DNA of 64,000 nucleotides from [Actinomadura] parvosata subsp. kistnae. Its GTDB lineage: Bacteria; Actinomycetota; Actinomycetes; Streptosporangiales; Streptosporangiaceae. Below the pieces are notes generated by a model. The model saw only the letters and a list, made by a program, of their open reading frames with translations. It did no database searches and was not told the origin of the DNA. How positions within the stretch are numbered: the stretch's first letter is position 1; the number at the start of each line of letters is the position of its first letter. The position numbers were made by a program, and so were the translations under genes. This document shows, in pieces, positions 17,764 to 26,303 of this stretch. The DNA lies in contig NZ_OOHJ01000013.1 of NCBI RefSeq assembly GCF_900323885.1, forward strand, positions 186,001-250,000. Direction: 5' to 3'.

Positions 17764-18602
17764 CCAGCCCCTTGATCACCGCAACCGACCTGGCCGCCCT
17801 CACGGAGCCCGCGGGGGCGGTGACGGTGCTCGATGTCCGGTGGCGGCTCGGCGGGCCGCCCGGGCTCGACTTCTACCGTGAGGGCCACATCGAGGGCGCC
17901 GTCTACTGCGACCTCGACACCGACCTCGCCGCCCCGACCAGCGCTGGTGGGCGGGGCGGGCGGCACCCGCTGCCGGACGCGGCGGCGTTCGAGAGCGCCA
18001 TGCGCCGGCTCGGCGTCTCCGGCGGGCGCCCGGTGGTCGTCTACGACGACGCCGGCGCCACGGTCGCCGCCCGCGCGTGGTGGGCGCTGCGTTACTTCGG
18101 CCACCAGGACGTCCGCGTGCTCGACGGCGGCCTGCAAGCCTGGATCGAGGCCGGCCTGCCGGTCACCAAGGACGTCCCGCAGCCCGTCCCGGGCGACTTC
18201 ACTGCGCGGCCGGGCGGAATGCCCGCCCTGACGGCCGACGAGGCCGCCACGCTGGCCGGCCAGGGCATCCTCCTCGACGCCCGCGCGGCGGAGCGTTACC
18301 GGGGCGAGGTGGAGCCGATCGACCCGGTGGCCGGGCACGTGCCCGGAGCGGTCAGCGCCCCCACGACCGCCAACCTCGGCCCCGACGGCCGCTTCCTCGC
18401 CCCCTCGGAGCTCCGTGCCCGCTTCGGAGGGCTGGGCGTGCGGGAAGGCGAGGCGGTGGGCGCGTACTGCGGCTCGGGGGTGACGGCCGCCCACGAGGTG
18501 CTGGCCCTGGAGGTGGCGGGCCTGCCCGCGTCCCTGTACGTCGGCTCCTGGTCCGACTGGGTCTCCGACCCGTCCCGCCCCGTCGCCACCGGCGACCGGT
18601 AA
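17760..18602 (+). CDS. Sulfurtransferase (thiosulfate / 3-mercaptopyruvate type, two rhodanese domains)
   Basis: 280 residues from a TTG start overlapping the previous stop; GGAGG lies 7 nt upstream (17747-17751), which fixes this start. The inactive N-terminal rhodanese domain (VLDVRWRL, FYREGHIEGAVYCDLDTDL) is followed by the C-terminal domain with ILLDARAAERYRGEVEPIDPVAGHVPGAV and the active loop YCGSGVTAAHEVLAL. Cys237 forms the persulfide in this family. The loop CGSGVT points to mercaptopyruvate/thiosulfate sulfurtransferase. Role: moving sulfane sulfur to thiophilic acceptors in the cytoplasm. TTG start and 4-nt overlap suggest coupled, moderate expression. Confidence 0.9.
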   Translation: MTSPLITATDLAALTEPAGAVTVLDVRWRLGGPPGLDFYREGHIEGAVYCDLDTDLAAPTSAGGRGGRHPLPDAAAFESAMRRLGVSGGRPVVVYDDAGATVAARAWWALRYFGHQDVRVLDGGLQAWIEAGLPVTKDVPQPVPGDFTARPGGMPALTADEAATLAGQGILLDARAAERYRGEVEPIDPVAGHVPGAVSAPTTANLGPDGRFLAPSELRARFGGLGVREGEAVGAYCGSGVTAAHEVLALEVAGLPASLYVGSWSDWVSDPSRPVATGDR

Positions 18603-18760
18603 GCCACGACGGGCCGCCCGCACCATGGTCACAGGCCCGCCAGGACCCGGGCCAAGAGGTCCTACGACCCTGGTCGCACACCGGCCGTAGAGGGTCATAC
18701 CGGGGTGGCGCACAGCTCTCCGCATTGAGGCCGTTGTCCGGCTGAGATCACTCCGACACC

Positions 18761-20182
18761 GTGATCAACATGACTGTGACCCTGTTCTTCGGCCTGTCCC
18801 TGGCAGAGCTCTCGGCGTTGGCGGCCGCCGTCGTGCTGGTGCTGGCCCGCTGGCTGCCGCCCGGCGCGCGCCGCCCCTCGACGTGGGCCGGCGCGGTGGT
18901 GCTCGTGGTGTCCGCGATCGTGCTGGCCGTGCTCGGCCTGCGCTGGCAGCTCGTCCCCGTCCTGGTGGGTGGTGCCATCGCGCTGGCGTTCGCCGTTCCC
19001 ATCCTGCTGCGCAGGCCCGTGCGGCGGGCCAGGTGGTGGCTGGCCCTGCCGGGGTCGGCGGCGTGTCTGGCGCTGGTTCTGGCGGGCGCGGTGGCGGCGT
19101 GGGCGTTGCCCCTGCCCGTGTTCCCCGAGCCGTCGGGCGCGCACGCCACGGGCACCACCGTGGTGCAGTGGACCGACCCTGATCGGGCGGAAACCGCCAC
19201 CTCCCGCACCGACGACAAGCGCACGGTCGTCGTCCAGCTCTGGTACCCCGCACAAGGCGATCCCGCCGCCCGGCGGGCCTGGTACCTGGGCCGCACCGAG
19301 CGGGAGGCCCGGCTCGTCGCCCGCGGCCAGGCCGGCTACCTCGGCCTGCCGGGCTTCATCCTCGACGAGGCGGCCCGCGCCCGCTCCCGCTCGGTGCCCG
19401 ACATCCCCGCAGCGGCGGGCCGGTTCCCGGTGGTGCTGTTCTCGCCCGGTCTCGGCGGCGTGCGCACCCAGAACACCGCCTGGGCCGAGGAACTGGCCAG
19501 CCGCGGTTACGTCGTGGCGGCCATCGACCACCCGTACGACTCCGCCGTCGTCACCCTCGACGACGGCCGCGCCATCCGCACCCGGGTCACCGCCACCGGC
19601 GACGATGCCGAGGACAACAGGCGCGCGGCCGGCTGGACCGCGGTGCGGGCCGCCGACCTCAGCTTCGTCCTCACCCAGCTCGACCGCCTGGACCGCGGCG
19701 AGATCAAGGGCCCGCTGACCGGACGGCTCGACATCGACCGGGCCGCCGCCACCGGCCACTCCCTGGGCGGCGCCGCCGCGCTGCAGGCCGCCCGCCAGGA
19801 CCCCCGCTTCGCCGCCGTCATCGACATCGACGGCTACCCCCGGGACCCCGCCCCCCGGCCGTTCGACCAGCCTGTGCTCGCGCTCACCCACGACGTGCGG
19901 CAGGGCGAGGAGCAGGACTACATCTCTCGCCTCACGCAGGTGCTCCAGCTCAGCACCGCGACCGGCTACCGGCTCACCGTCCCCGGCTCGGCCCACCTCA
20001 CCTTCACCGACGCCCCGCTCTTCCTGCCCCCGCTGCCCACCCTCGTCGGCTCCCTCGGCCGGACCGCCGGACCTCACATCACCGCGGCGACCACCGCTGC
20101 CTTCCTCGACGCCACCCTCCGCGGCGAACCCGGCGACCTGGCCACCACCCTGTCCAAGTACGGCCGCCTGACAGTCCTGTAG
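18761..20182 (+). CDS. Membrane-anchored alpha/beta hydrolase, platelet-activating-factor acetylhydrolase-like
   Basis: 473 residues from GTG 18761 (ATG 18770 is also in frame; neither has a clear ribosome site). Three to four hydrophobic helices occupy residues 5-130 (LSLAELSALAAAVVLVLA, AGAVVLVVSAIVLAVLGL, SAACLALVLAGAVAAWAL). The catalytic part follows outside: TVVVQLWYPAQG, FPVVLFSPGLGG, and ATGHSLGGAAALQAA with nucleophile Ser near 333. DIDGYPRDP likely holds the Asp and SAHLTFTD the His. Relatives cleave short acyl chains from oxidised or ether phospholipids, but bacterial members are mostly uncharacterised. It stands alone, between the sulfurtransferase and an operator-controlled oxidoreductase. 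Confidence 0.82.
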   Translation: MINMTVTLFFGLSLAELSALAAAVVLVLARWLPPGARRPSTWAGAVVLVVSAIVLAVLGLRWQLVPVLVGGAIALAFAVPILLRRPVRRARWWLALPGSAACLALVLAGAVAAWALPLPVFPEPSGAHATGTTVVQWTDPDRAETATSRTDDKRTVVVQLWYPAQGDPAARRAWYLGRTEREARLVARGQAGYLGLPGFILDEAARARSRSVPDIPAAAGRFPVVLFSPGLGGVRTQNTAWAEELASRGYVVAAIDHPYDSAVVTLDDGRAIRTRVTATGDDAEDNRRAAGWTAVRAADLSFVLTQLDRLDRGEIKGPLTGRLDIDRAAATGHSLGGAAALQAARQDPRFAAVIDIDGYPRDPAPRPFDQPVLALTHDVRQGEEQDYISRLTQVLQLSTATGYRLTVPGSAHLTFTDAPLFLPPLPTLVGSLGRTAGPHITAATTAAFLDATLRGEPGDLATTLSKYGRLTVL

Positions 20183-20183
20183 C

Positions 20184-20247
20184 CCAACTGTTGGCCGGAC
20201 CCACGATTCCGTGTAATGTTGGTAGCGCCAACATTGGTCTTGCCAAT
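20184..20247 (+). promoter_or_regulatory. Promoter and three-part palindromic operator of the FAD oxidoreductase
   Basis: TTGGCC (20191-20196), 17 bp, TAATGT (20214-20219) form a good promoter. Overlaid are CCAAC-T-GTTGG (20184-20194) at -35, AATGTTGG-N5-CCAACATT (20215-20235) at -10 and start, and ATTGG-N5-CCAAT (20233-20247) just downstream. Repeated CCAAC/GTTGG half-sites across the promoter indicate tight repression by a dimeric factor, for example MarR or TetR type. No regulator gene lies beside it. Confidence 0.7.
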
Positions 20248-20268
20248 AATGAAAGGCGACCCCCTGAC

Positions 20269-21654
20269 ATGTCCGAGAAGACTTTGCTCACCTCCGTCCA
20301 CGGCCGCACCCTCTACCCGGGCGACCCCGGCTTCGAGGAGGCCTGCTCCGGCTGGTTGCTGACCGTCGAGCACCGCCCCGCCGTGATCGTGGTGGCCGCC
20401 GACGCGGCCGACGTCGTCACCGCCGTCCGGTTCGCCGCACGCACGGGCCGCCCGATCGCCGTCCAATCGACCGGCCACGGCAAGTCCGTGCCCGCGGACG
20501 GAGCCGTCTTCATCGCCACCAATGAGCTGCGCGAGCTGCGCGTGGACGCGGCGGCACGCACCGCCAGGATCGGCGCGGGCCTGCGGTGGGGCGAGGTGCT
20601 GGCCGGGACGGCCGAGCACGGGCTGGTGCCCCTGTGCGGCTCCTCCGGCGAGGTCGGCGTGATGGGCTTCCTGACCGGTGGCGGGTTGCCGCTGGCCGCC
20701 CGTACGTACGGATTCGCCGCCGACCACGTCCGCTCGCTCGACCTCGTCACCGCCGACGGCCGGCTGCGCACCGTCTCGCCGGCTCAGGAGCCGGACCTGT
20801 TCTGGGCCGTCCGGGGCGGCAAGAGCAACTTCGGGGTCGTGGTGGCCGCCGAGATCGAGCTGCTCCCGCTGCGCACCATCTACGGCGGCACGCTCACGTA
20901 CGGGGCCGAGGACCCGGCGCGCGCGGCCCACGTGCTGCGCTCCTACCTGGCCTGGACGAAGGACCAGCCGGACGAGATGTCCTCGTCGGTGACGCTGATG
21001 CGCCTGCCCGACGTGCCGCAACTGCCCGAGGAGTTCCGGGGGCGTTCGCTCATGCAGATCCGCGTCGTCCTCATGGGGGACGACGCGAGCGCCGTGGAGC
21101 CGTTGCGCGCGCTGGAGCCGGAGCGGGACACCTGCGCCGCCATGCCGTACACGGAGATCACGGGGATCTACCAGGACCCCAAGAACCCGGTGTCGGCGCA
21201 CCTGCGCAGCGCGTTGCTGCACGAGCTGGACGACGAGGCGGTGGCGGAGCTGGTCTCGCTCATCGACCCGTCGGCGCCGGGCGGGTCGTCCCCCGGCATC
21301 GAGCTGCGGCAGCTCGGCGGGGCGCTGAACCGGGCGCCCCGCCGGCCGCACGCGGTCAGCACCCAGGGCGCCGCCTTCCACCTGTGGCTGCGCGTCCCGG
21401 CGCCCCCGGGGCAGGCCGTGGCAGCGCGCGAGACCGCGGACGAGGTGCTGGAGCGGCTGCGGCCCTGGGACACCGGCGCGATGCTCCCGGGCTTCCTGTT
21501 CGACCCCGACGCGGCTCCCGATCGGGTCAGGCGCGCCTACACCGAGGCGGACCACCGCCGGCTGGCCGCGCTCAAGGCCGTCCACGACCCGGACGACCTC
21601 TTCCGCATCAACCACCACATCCCGCCACTCGGTGACGATGAGGCAGCCAAGTGA
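20269..21654 (+). CDS. FAD-binding (BBE/VAO-type) oxidoreductase
   Basis: 461 residues. PCMH-type FAD domain: RPAVIVVAADAADVVTAVRFA, then VQSTGHGKSVPADGAVFIATNEL, whose His is the usual covalent FAD attachment site. VGVMGFLTGGGLPLAARTYGFAADHVRSLDLVTADG matches the conserved central block. FWAVRGGKSNFGVV and the C-terminal BBE motif DPDDLFRINHHIPP complete the family pattern. A Cys in the CGSSGEVGVMGF stretch might be a second flavin link, but the motif is not canonical. Such enzymes oxidise sugars, alkaloids or polyketides with O2; the substrate is unknown. ATG 20269 has AAAGG 12 nt upstream. The gene ends 7 bp from the convergent CHAT gene. Confidence 0.85.
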   Translation: MSEKTLLTSVHGRTLYPGDPGFEEACSGWLLTVEHRPAVIVVAADAADVVTAVRFAARTGRPIAVQSTGHGKSVPADGAVFIATNELRELRVDAAARTARIGAGLRWGEVLAGTAEHGLVPLCGSSGEVGVMGFLTGGGLPLAARTYGFAADHVRSLDLVTADGRLRTVSPAQEPDLFWAVRGGKSNFGVVVAAEIELLPLRTIYGGTLTYGAEDPARAAHVLRSYLAWTKDQPDEMSSSVTLMRLPDVPQLPEEFRGRSLMQIRVVLMGDDASAVEPLRALEPERDTCAAMPYTEITGIYQDPKNPVSAHLRSALLHELDDEAVAELVSLIDPSAPGGSSPGIELRQLGGALNRAPRRPHAVSTQGAAFHLWLRVPAPPGQAVAARETADEVLERLRPWDTGAMLPGFLFDPDAAPDRVRRAYTEADHRRLAALKAVHDPDDLFRINHHIPPLGDDEAAK

Positions 21655-21661
21655 CGGAAGG

Positions 21662-24184
21662 TCAGCAGAAGGGCTGGTCGCCCGCGCCGAAGCAGACGAA
21701 CCCCGTCTCGTCCGCCTTCGCCGCCGCCATGGCCAGCGCCACGTCCGGCGACCGCCCCGCCGCCAGCAGCTCGTGGAACGTGCTCATCACGGCCCGCGCC
21801 GTCTCGTCCTCCACCGGCACCATGCCGGCGACCACGCACGCCGACCCCTTGGCCAGGAACGTCCCGGGCAGCCCCAGCGGCGCCCCCTCCACGGGCGCGC
21901 GGGACATCCCGGCGTTGCACGCCGACAGCACCACCAGAGCGGCCGAGCGGGAGACGTCCAGCAGGTCGTACGCCATGAGCTGCCCGTCCTCCAGCGTGAT
22001 CCCGGACACCAGCGGGCTGCGCGCGTGAAAGGCCCCGTGGGCGGCCAGGTGCACGATGTCGGCCGTGCCCAGCGCCTCCAGCACGGGCCCGACCCGCCCG
22101 GCCACCTGCCGCCCGCCGGGATGGCAGGCCAGCACGTGCTCCACCTCCGACTGGGCGTGCCTCAGCGAGGGCCCGGCCGCCGCCACCACCCGCGGCGGGC
22201 CGCCGCAGCGCGCGGTGCGGGCGGTGCGGGCCCGCATCCAGGCGGCCGCACCGGCCGCGACGCTGACCGGCCGCTCCCTCAGGGACGGCAGCGCACCCCA
22301 GGGCACCGTGTGCAGCGCCCCGACCGGCACCACGACCAGCGGCCGGTCGGCCAGCTCGGCGGCGAAGGGCCGCAGCACCAGCCGTTCGAGCTCGGTGGCC
22401 GCCTCCTCGACGTCGGCCCGGCCGCTGTTGCGGCGCAGCGCGTGACGCAGCCGCACGATGGTGTCCATGACCGGCCGCAGCGGGCCCAGCCGCCGCAGCA
22501 CCAGCCGGTCCTCGCTCAGCAGGACGGCCAGCAGCGCGTCACCGTCGGCGACGTACTCGACCAGGGCCGCCCGGCCCAGCTCCGCGCGGACGCGTTCGGG
22601 ATCCACCAGCGCGCAGGCGTGCGCGGGAGCGGCCACGGCCCGCCACCGCTCCGCCCACTCGAACACCTCCCTGGGACACCCGTCGCGCACCGCCAGCTCC
22701 AGACCGTAGGCCGCCAGCCGCTCCCCGGCCCTGGCCGCGTGGGCGCGCAGCGACGGGTCCTCGAACGCCTCGACCCGCCCGCTCACCTCGGCCAGCCCGT
22801 CGCGTACCGCGCGGAAGGCGCCCGCGACGTCCTCCTGCAGCGCCGCCTGGAGGGCCAGCGCGTGCTGGCGCACCGGCACGGGGATCTCCGACGCCTGCGC
22901 GAGCTGCCTGGCCTGCGGCTCGGAGGCCAGCGAGGTCAGCCGGGTGCCCGCGGGCACCCACCGATCGCGCCGCTCGGCGTGCCGGGTGAGCCGGGCGAGC
23001 TGGGCGGAGGCGGTCGGGTGGTCGTCCACGCTGAGCGCCGCCTCGGCCGCCGCCAGCCGCAGCGCCGCGCCCGCCCGGTGGGCGAAGGCGTCCTCCAGCT
23101 CGTCGGCGCACGTGATCAGCTCGGCGACCAGCTCGGGCGTGACGGGTTCGAGGACCAGCCGCGAGCGCAGGACGACCTCCTTGGCCAGCGGCAGCCACGA
23201 CACTCTGTCCTGGGCGGCCAGCTCGGCCGCCGCCTGCTCGGCCACCTGCCTGGCCCGGTGCGCGTCGCCGGTCAGCAGCTCCACCTGGGCCAGCTTCAGC
23301 CGCGCGTCGGCCAGCGCGGTGAGCGCCGCCGCCGCCTCCAGGTCGGGTACGGCCATCCGCAGCATGGTGCCCGCCTCGCCCGGCAGGTGCGCCGCCAGGA
23401 GGGCGCCGGCGAAGTCGGCCCGCATCGAGGCCAGCCGCTCGGGGTAGCCGAACAGGGTCTCCTCGGCCTCCCGGTAGTGCCGGAAAGCGCCGGCGATGTC
23501 CCCCCGGCGTACCGCGAGGAAGGGCAGGTTGGCGGCGGCCAGGCGGGCCAGGTGCCAGAGGCCGGCGAACTGGGAGATCTGCAGGCAGGCGGTGAGGTCG
23601 CGCATGGAGGCGTCCCAGTCGCCGCGGTAGGCGTGCACGAGACCGCGGTTGAGCAGCCCGCCGGCCAGGAACCGGCGGTCGTCGATGGTGCCCGGCGCGG
23701 TCACCAGCGCCATCAGCGCCCGGTCACAGGAGGCGATGGCCTCCTGGTAACGGCCGAGGCGGGCCAGGGCGACCGCGCGCTGGGTGTCGAGCTTGGCACG
23801 GTCGAGCGGACCCAGGTACGCCCAGGCCAGGGCGGCCAGGCGGAGGGCCTGGAGGGGGTGGCCGCGTTCGGTGCGCACGCTGACGAGGGACAGCCGCGCC
23901 TGGGCGATCCGGTGCGGCGGGGCGTCGCGGACGGCCAGGGCCTCGCGGAGGTACTGCTCGGCCTTCTCCAGGTCGCCCAGCTCGCGGGCGGCCAGCGCCA
24001 TCGTCCGCAGGCCCATGGCCTCGGCCTCGGGGCAGCGGTGGCGGCGGGCGGACTCGATGATCACCCGACCGGCGCGCAGCGCCTGGTCGGGATCGACCAG
24101 GGCACGCATCAGCGCGGCCTCGGCCGCTCTGACGAGCGGGTCGAGGTCGTCGGGCGAGTCTGGTGCGTGCGGTTTTGCGCTCAT
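21662..24184 (-). CDS. TPR-CHAT domain protein (putative caspase-like protease)
   Basis: 840 residues. The N-terminal about 480 residues are helical repeats of TPR type (for example ALRAGRVIIESARRH, ELGDLEKAEQYLREAL, LGRYQEAIASCDRAL, YRGDWDASMRDLTAC). The C-terminal CHAT domain runs from about 560: VVPVGALHTVPWGALP, IVHLAAHGAFHARSPLVSGI with catalytic His near 716, and LVVLSACNAG with catalytic Cys near 756; both dyad residues are present. CHAT proteins are clan CD proteases, several of which act in bacterial conflict or stress responses. This is the last gene of a minus-strand cassette (subtilase, sigma factor, small protein, CHAT). GAGG lies 6 nt before ATG 24184. A 10-bp hairpin occupies the preceding 65-nt spacer. 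Confidence 0.88.
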   Translation of the reverse strand: MSAKPHAPDSPDDLDPLVRAAEAALMRALVDPDQALRAGRVIIESARRHRCPEAEAMGLRTMALAARELGDLEKAEQYLREALAVRDAPPHRIAQARLSLVSVRTERGHPLQALRLAALAWAYLGPLDRAKLDTQRAVALARLGRYQEAIASCDRALMALVTAPGTIDDRRFLAGGLLNRGLVHAYRGDWDASMRDLTACLQISQFAGLWHLARLAAANLPFLAVRRGDIAGAFRHYREAEETLFGYPERLASMRADFAGALLAAHLPGEAGTMLRMAVPDLEAAAALTALADARLKLAQVELLTGDAHRARQVAEQAAAELAAQDRVSWLPLAKEVVLRSRLVLEPVTPELVAELITCADELEDAFAHRAGAALRLAAAEAALSVDDHPTASAQLARLTRHAERRDRWVPAGTRLTSLASEPQARQLAQASEIPVPVRQHALALQAALQEDVAGAFRAVRDGLAEVSGRVEAFEDPSLRAHAARAGERLAAYGLELAVRDGCPREVFEWAERWRAVAAPAHACALVDPERVRAELGRAALVEYVADGDALLAVLLSEDRLVLRRLGPLRPVMDTIVRLRHALRRNSGRADVEEAATELERLVLRPFAAELADRPLVVVPVGALHTVPWGALPSLRERPVSVAAGAAAWMRARTARTARCGGPPRVVAAAGPSLRHAQSEVEHVLACHPGGRQVAGRVGPVLEALGTADIVHLAAHGAFHARSPLVSGITLEDGQLMAYDLLDVSRSAALVVLSACNAGMSRAPVEGAPLGLPGTFLAKGSACVVAGMVPVEDETARAVMSTFHELLAAGRSPDVALAMAAAKADETGFVCFGAGDQPFC

Positions 24185-24203
24185 GGCCGGCCTCGATCCA
24201 AGA

Positions 24204-24233
24204 CGGCCGGGAGTGGCGCGAGCCTCCCGGCCG
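24204..24233. terminator. 10-bp hairpin in the spacer before the CHAT gene
   Basis: CGGCCGGGAG (24204-24213) and CTCCCGGCCG (24224-24233) are a perfect inverted repeat with a 10-nt loop. It sits between the small-protein stop and the CHAT ribosome site, with no U-run. It could attenuate read-through or stabilise the upstream mRNA, uncoupling CHAT dosage from the sigma factor. Confidence 0.6.
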
Positions 24234-24249
24234 GGTCAGCGGTGGCGGG

Positions 24250-24693
24250 TCAGGGGCGGATCCGCACCCATGTGGTCTGGACGGGCAGGTGCCCGGGCCG
24301 ATGGCACACCACGCTGAGCCAGCCGGGTGGCAGGCCCGTGACGGCGAAATGACCGTTGGGCGTGATGCGCCTGGTCAGGGTCAGGTGCGGGGATCTCACA
24401 TCGACGAGGGCACCCTCTCCTGGATAGGGGGAGATGTGGCCCGCGACGTCGATGAGCCCGTCGCCCTCGGTCACCTCCAGGTCGAAGGTGAGGCCGGTCG
24501 CGACGAAGCGCACCAGGTGGGAGCTGTCGTCGGCGCGCACGCTCCGGATCGTGGTGGCCTCCTGGGTGGCGGTCACCGCGTGGGGCAGCCGCAGCCGCCA
24601 GACGTCGCGCGAGGAGGAGGACACCCGGAGGGGGATCGGATCGGTGCCGGCCTCCAGCCGGAGTGCCGCCAGGAAATACTCGTCGTTGATCAT
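24250..24693 (-). CDS. Small protein of the CHAT cassette, beta-rich, function unknown
   Basis: 147 residues; ATG 24693 overlaps the sigma-factor stop by 4 nt (ATGA), so translation is coupled. It starts NDEYFLAALRLEAG and is rich in beta-strand pattern. The tail (about 85-147: IDVAGHISPYPGEGALVDVRSP, GHFAVTGLPPGWLSVVCHRPG) resembles the carboxypeptidase-regulatory-like or transthyretin-like fold seen in small partner proteins of ECF sigma factors. No signal peptide, membrane helix or catalytic motif. Possible roles are a sigma partner, an inhibitor or an adaptor of the CHAT protease; none is shown. Confidence 0.65.
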   Translation of the reverse strand: MINDEYFLAALRLEAGTDPIPLRVSSSSRDVWRLRLPHAVTATQEATTIRSVRADDSSHLVRFVATGLTFDLEVTEGDGLIDVAGHISPYPGEGALVDVRSPHLTLTRRITPNGHFAVTGLPPGWLSVVCHRPGHLPVQTTWVRIRP

Positions 24694-25217
24694 TGCGCTG
24701 TCTCCTGTAGCGAGATCAGAGTGCGCAGTTTCTCCAGGCAGCGCGCCTTGGTGGGGCCCACGCTGCCCGCGGGCATCCCGAGCCGCGACGCCACCTGCCG
24801 GTTGCCGAGATCGAGGGCGACCAGCTGGAGCAGCGAACGGCAGGGCTCGTTGAGGGTGGAGACCGTCTTCCAGAGCAGCTGCCGGTCGTCGGCCTCCAGG
24901 ACGACGGCCGCCGGATCGACCTCGGTGACCGCCTCGCTGGAGGAGACCACCGGCAGGTCCTTGCGCAGGAGCAGGAAGGCCTCGCGGCGCACGGTCGTCA
25001 CCAGCCAGCCTCCCACCGCCCCCGGATCCCTGATGTTCCGCAGATGCTGCAGCAGGCGCAGCCAGGTGCCCTGGACGGCGTCGGCCGCGTCGGCGGGGCT
25101 CAGACCGCACGCGCGGGCCACAGCCCACATGCGCGGCCCGAACCTCGATTCGAGCTCGTCCCAGGCCGACCGGTCACCGTCGGCGGCGGCGGTCAGCAGC
25201 TCCGCCGAATCGCGCAT
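24690..25217 (-). CDS. ECF-type RNA polymerase sigma factor
   Basis: 175 residues. Region 2: AWDELESRFGPRMWAVARACGLSPADAADAVQGTWLRLLQHL and VGGWLVTTVRREAFLLLRK. Region 4: LNEPCRSLLQLVALDLGNRQVASRLGMPAGSVGPTKARCLEKLRTL, the helix-turn-helix that reads the -35 element. ATG 25217 is chosen because AAAGGAGG lies 6 nt before it; an ATG at 25253 is nearly touched by another GGAGG. No anti-sigma factor with zinc motif or membrane helix is encoded beside it; its co-translated partner is the small protein. Expected role: directing polymerase to a stress regulon, probably including this cassette. Confidence 0.9.
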   Translation of the reverse strand: MRDSAELLTAAADGDRSAWDELESRFGPRMWAVARACGLSPADAADAVQGTWLRLLQHLRNIRDPGAVGGWLVTTVRREAFLLLRKDLPVVSSSEAVTEVDPAAVVLEADDRQLLWKTVSTLNEPCRSLLQLVALDLGNRQVASRLGMPAGSVGPTKARCLEKLRTLISLQETAQ

Positions 25218-25236
25218 ACGGCCCTCCTTTCGCCGG

Positions 25237-25264
25237 CACGAGGAGGAGATCATTCCTCCACGTG
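25237..25264. promoter_or_regulatory. Inverted repeat in the sigma-factor leader
   Basis: CACGAGGAGGA (25237-25247) and TCCTCCACGTG (25254-25264) pair with one mismatch around a 6-nt loop, 20 nt upstream of the sigma ATG and downstream of the subtilase stop. In RNA it would hide one of two GGAGG elements; as DNA it could be an operator. Confidence 0.45.
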
Positions 25265-25289
25265 ATTGTCCGGGGACTGAGCGTAAACT

Positions 25290-26303
25290 CTACAGACTCG
25301 TGGGGAAGAGAACCCCCAGATCGGGAATTTGCGGGGTCTCCTCGGAGTCAAGGAGGTTCCTGATCCATTCCTTGGCCGGCTCGTGCCTGGCCGCGTCCGC
25401 GATCGCGCCCGCCACCAGCGCCGTGGCGAACGACGTTCCGCTCCACGCCGCGTACCCGCCGTACTCGCCCGCGTCGAGATAGCTGCTCGTCAGCCAGTCG
25501 CCCCGCGCGCACGCGTCGACCCACGTGCCGTGACCCGAGTAGGGCGCCCGGCGCTGCTGCGTCGCGTCCACCGCCGCCACCCCCACCACGCACGGCAGCG
25601 CCGCGGGCCAGAACGGGCGGTCGGAGCCGGTGTTGCCGGCGCAGGCCACGGTCACGGTCGCGGACAGCGCGCCGATGGCGTCCGACAGCAGGGGCGGCGG
25701 CCGGTCGTCGAACGTGTGGCAGCCGAAGGACAGGTTGAGCACCTGCGGCGGCCGCTCCCGCATGCGGTACAGGGCGCGCACCACCGTGGCCTCGTCCGTC
25801 AGGCCGTCGCCGTCGAGCACCCGCCCCACGCGCAGCCGCACGCCGGGCGCCCGCCGCGTCAGCAGGCCCGCGATGAACGTCCCGTGCCCCGCCTGCGCCC
25901 CCTCGTACGCGTCGGCCTCCTCAGGCCCGACCCCCGCGTACCAGTCGCTGCCGGCCCACCAGGGATGCTTGGTGACGCCGGTGTCGAGCAGGCCCACCAC
26001 CACGTGCGAGCGGGACCTGCCCGCCTTGTACGGGATGGGCGGGGTGGGGAACGGCCTGGACGCGGGGCCGCCGAAGAACAGCGGCTGGCCGCGCAGCACA
26101 TGGTTGGGGGAGGCCCGCAGACCCTGGCCGCGAAGCTCGGCGGTGAGCTCGCAGGGGTCGACGCCGGACGACAGGTGCACGACGCAGACGCCGTCGGCCT
26201 CCGAGACCGCCTGGGTCCAGCGCGACACGGCGGCGAGCGCGGTCCGGTCGGTCAGGAGCTGACCTGGCCGGATGAACGCCTCGCCGACAGATTGGATTTC
26301 CAT
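25290..26303 (-). CDS. S8 (subtilisin) family serine protease, apparently intracellular
   Basis: 337 residues from ATG 26303 (a GTG at 26345 would add 14). Catalytic triad: VVVGLLDTGVTKHP (Asp107), QAGHGTFIAGLL (His140), WSGTSFATALVAGAIADAAR (Ser291). VLNLSFG and TVACAGNTG, with the oxyanion Asn, are also in place. There is no signal peptide or membrane anchor, unlike most subtilases. The first about 90 residues (IRPGQLLTDRTALAAVSRWTQ) are not a typical inhibitor prodomain and may be a regulatory or docking module. It is first in the direction sigma factor, small protein, CHAT, pointing to a two-protease regulated system. It is divergent from the DUF3145 gene. Confidence 0.88.
   Translation of the reverse strand: MEIQSVGEAFIRPGQLLTDRTALAAVSRWTQAVSEADGVCVVHLSSGVDPCELTAELRGQGLRASPNHVLRGQPLFFGGPASRPFPTPPIPYKAGRSRSHVVVGLLDTGVTKHPWWAGSDWYAGVGPEEADAYEGAQAGHGTFIAGLLTRRAPGVRLRVGRVLDGDGLTDEATVVRALYRMRERPPQVLNLSFGCHTFDDRPPPLLSDAIGALSATVTVACAGNTGSDRPFWPAALPCVVGVAAVDATQQRRAPYSGHGTWVDACARGDWLTSSYLDAGEYGGYAAWSGTSFATALVAGAIADAARHEPAKEWIRNLLDSEETPQIPDLGVLFPTSL

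Noticed and set aside
24250..25128. 292-codon minus-strand ORF covering the sigma factor and the small protein
   Set aside because: Its upstream part is the out-of-frame shadow of the sigma gene; the real start is ATG 24693 in the ATGA overlap.
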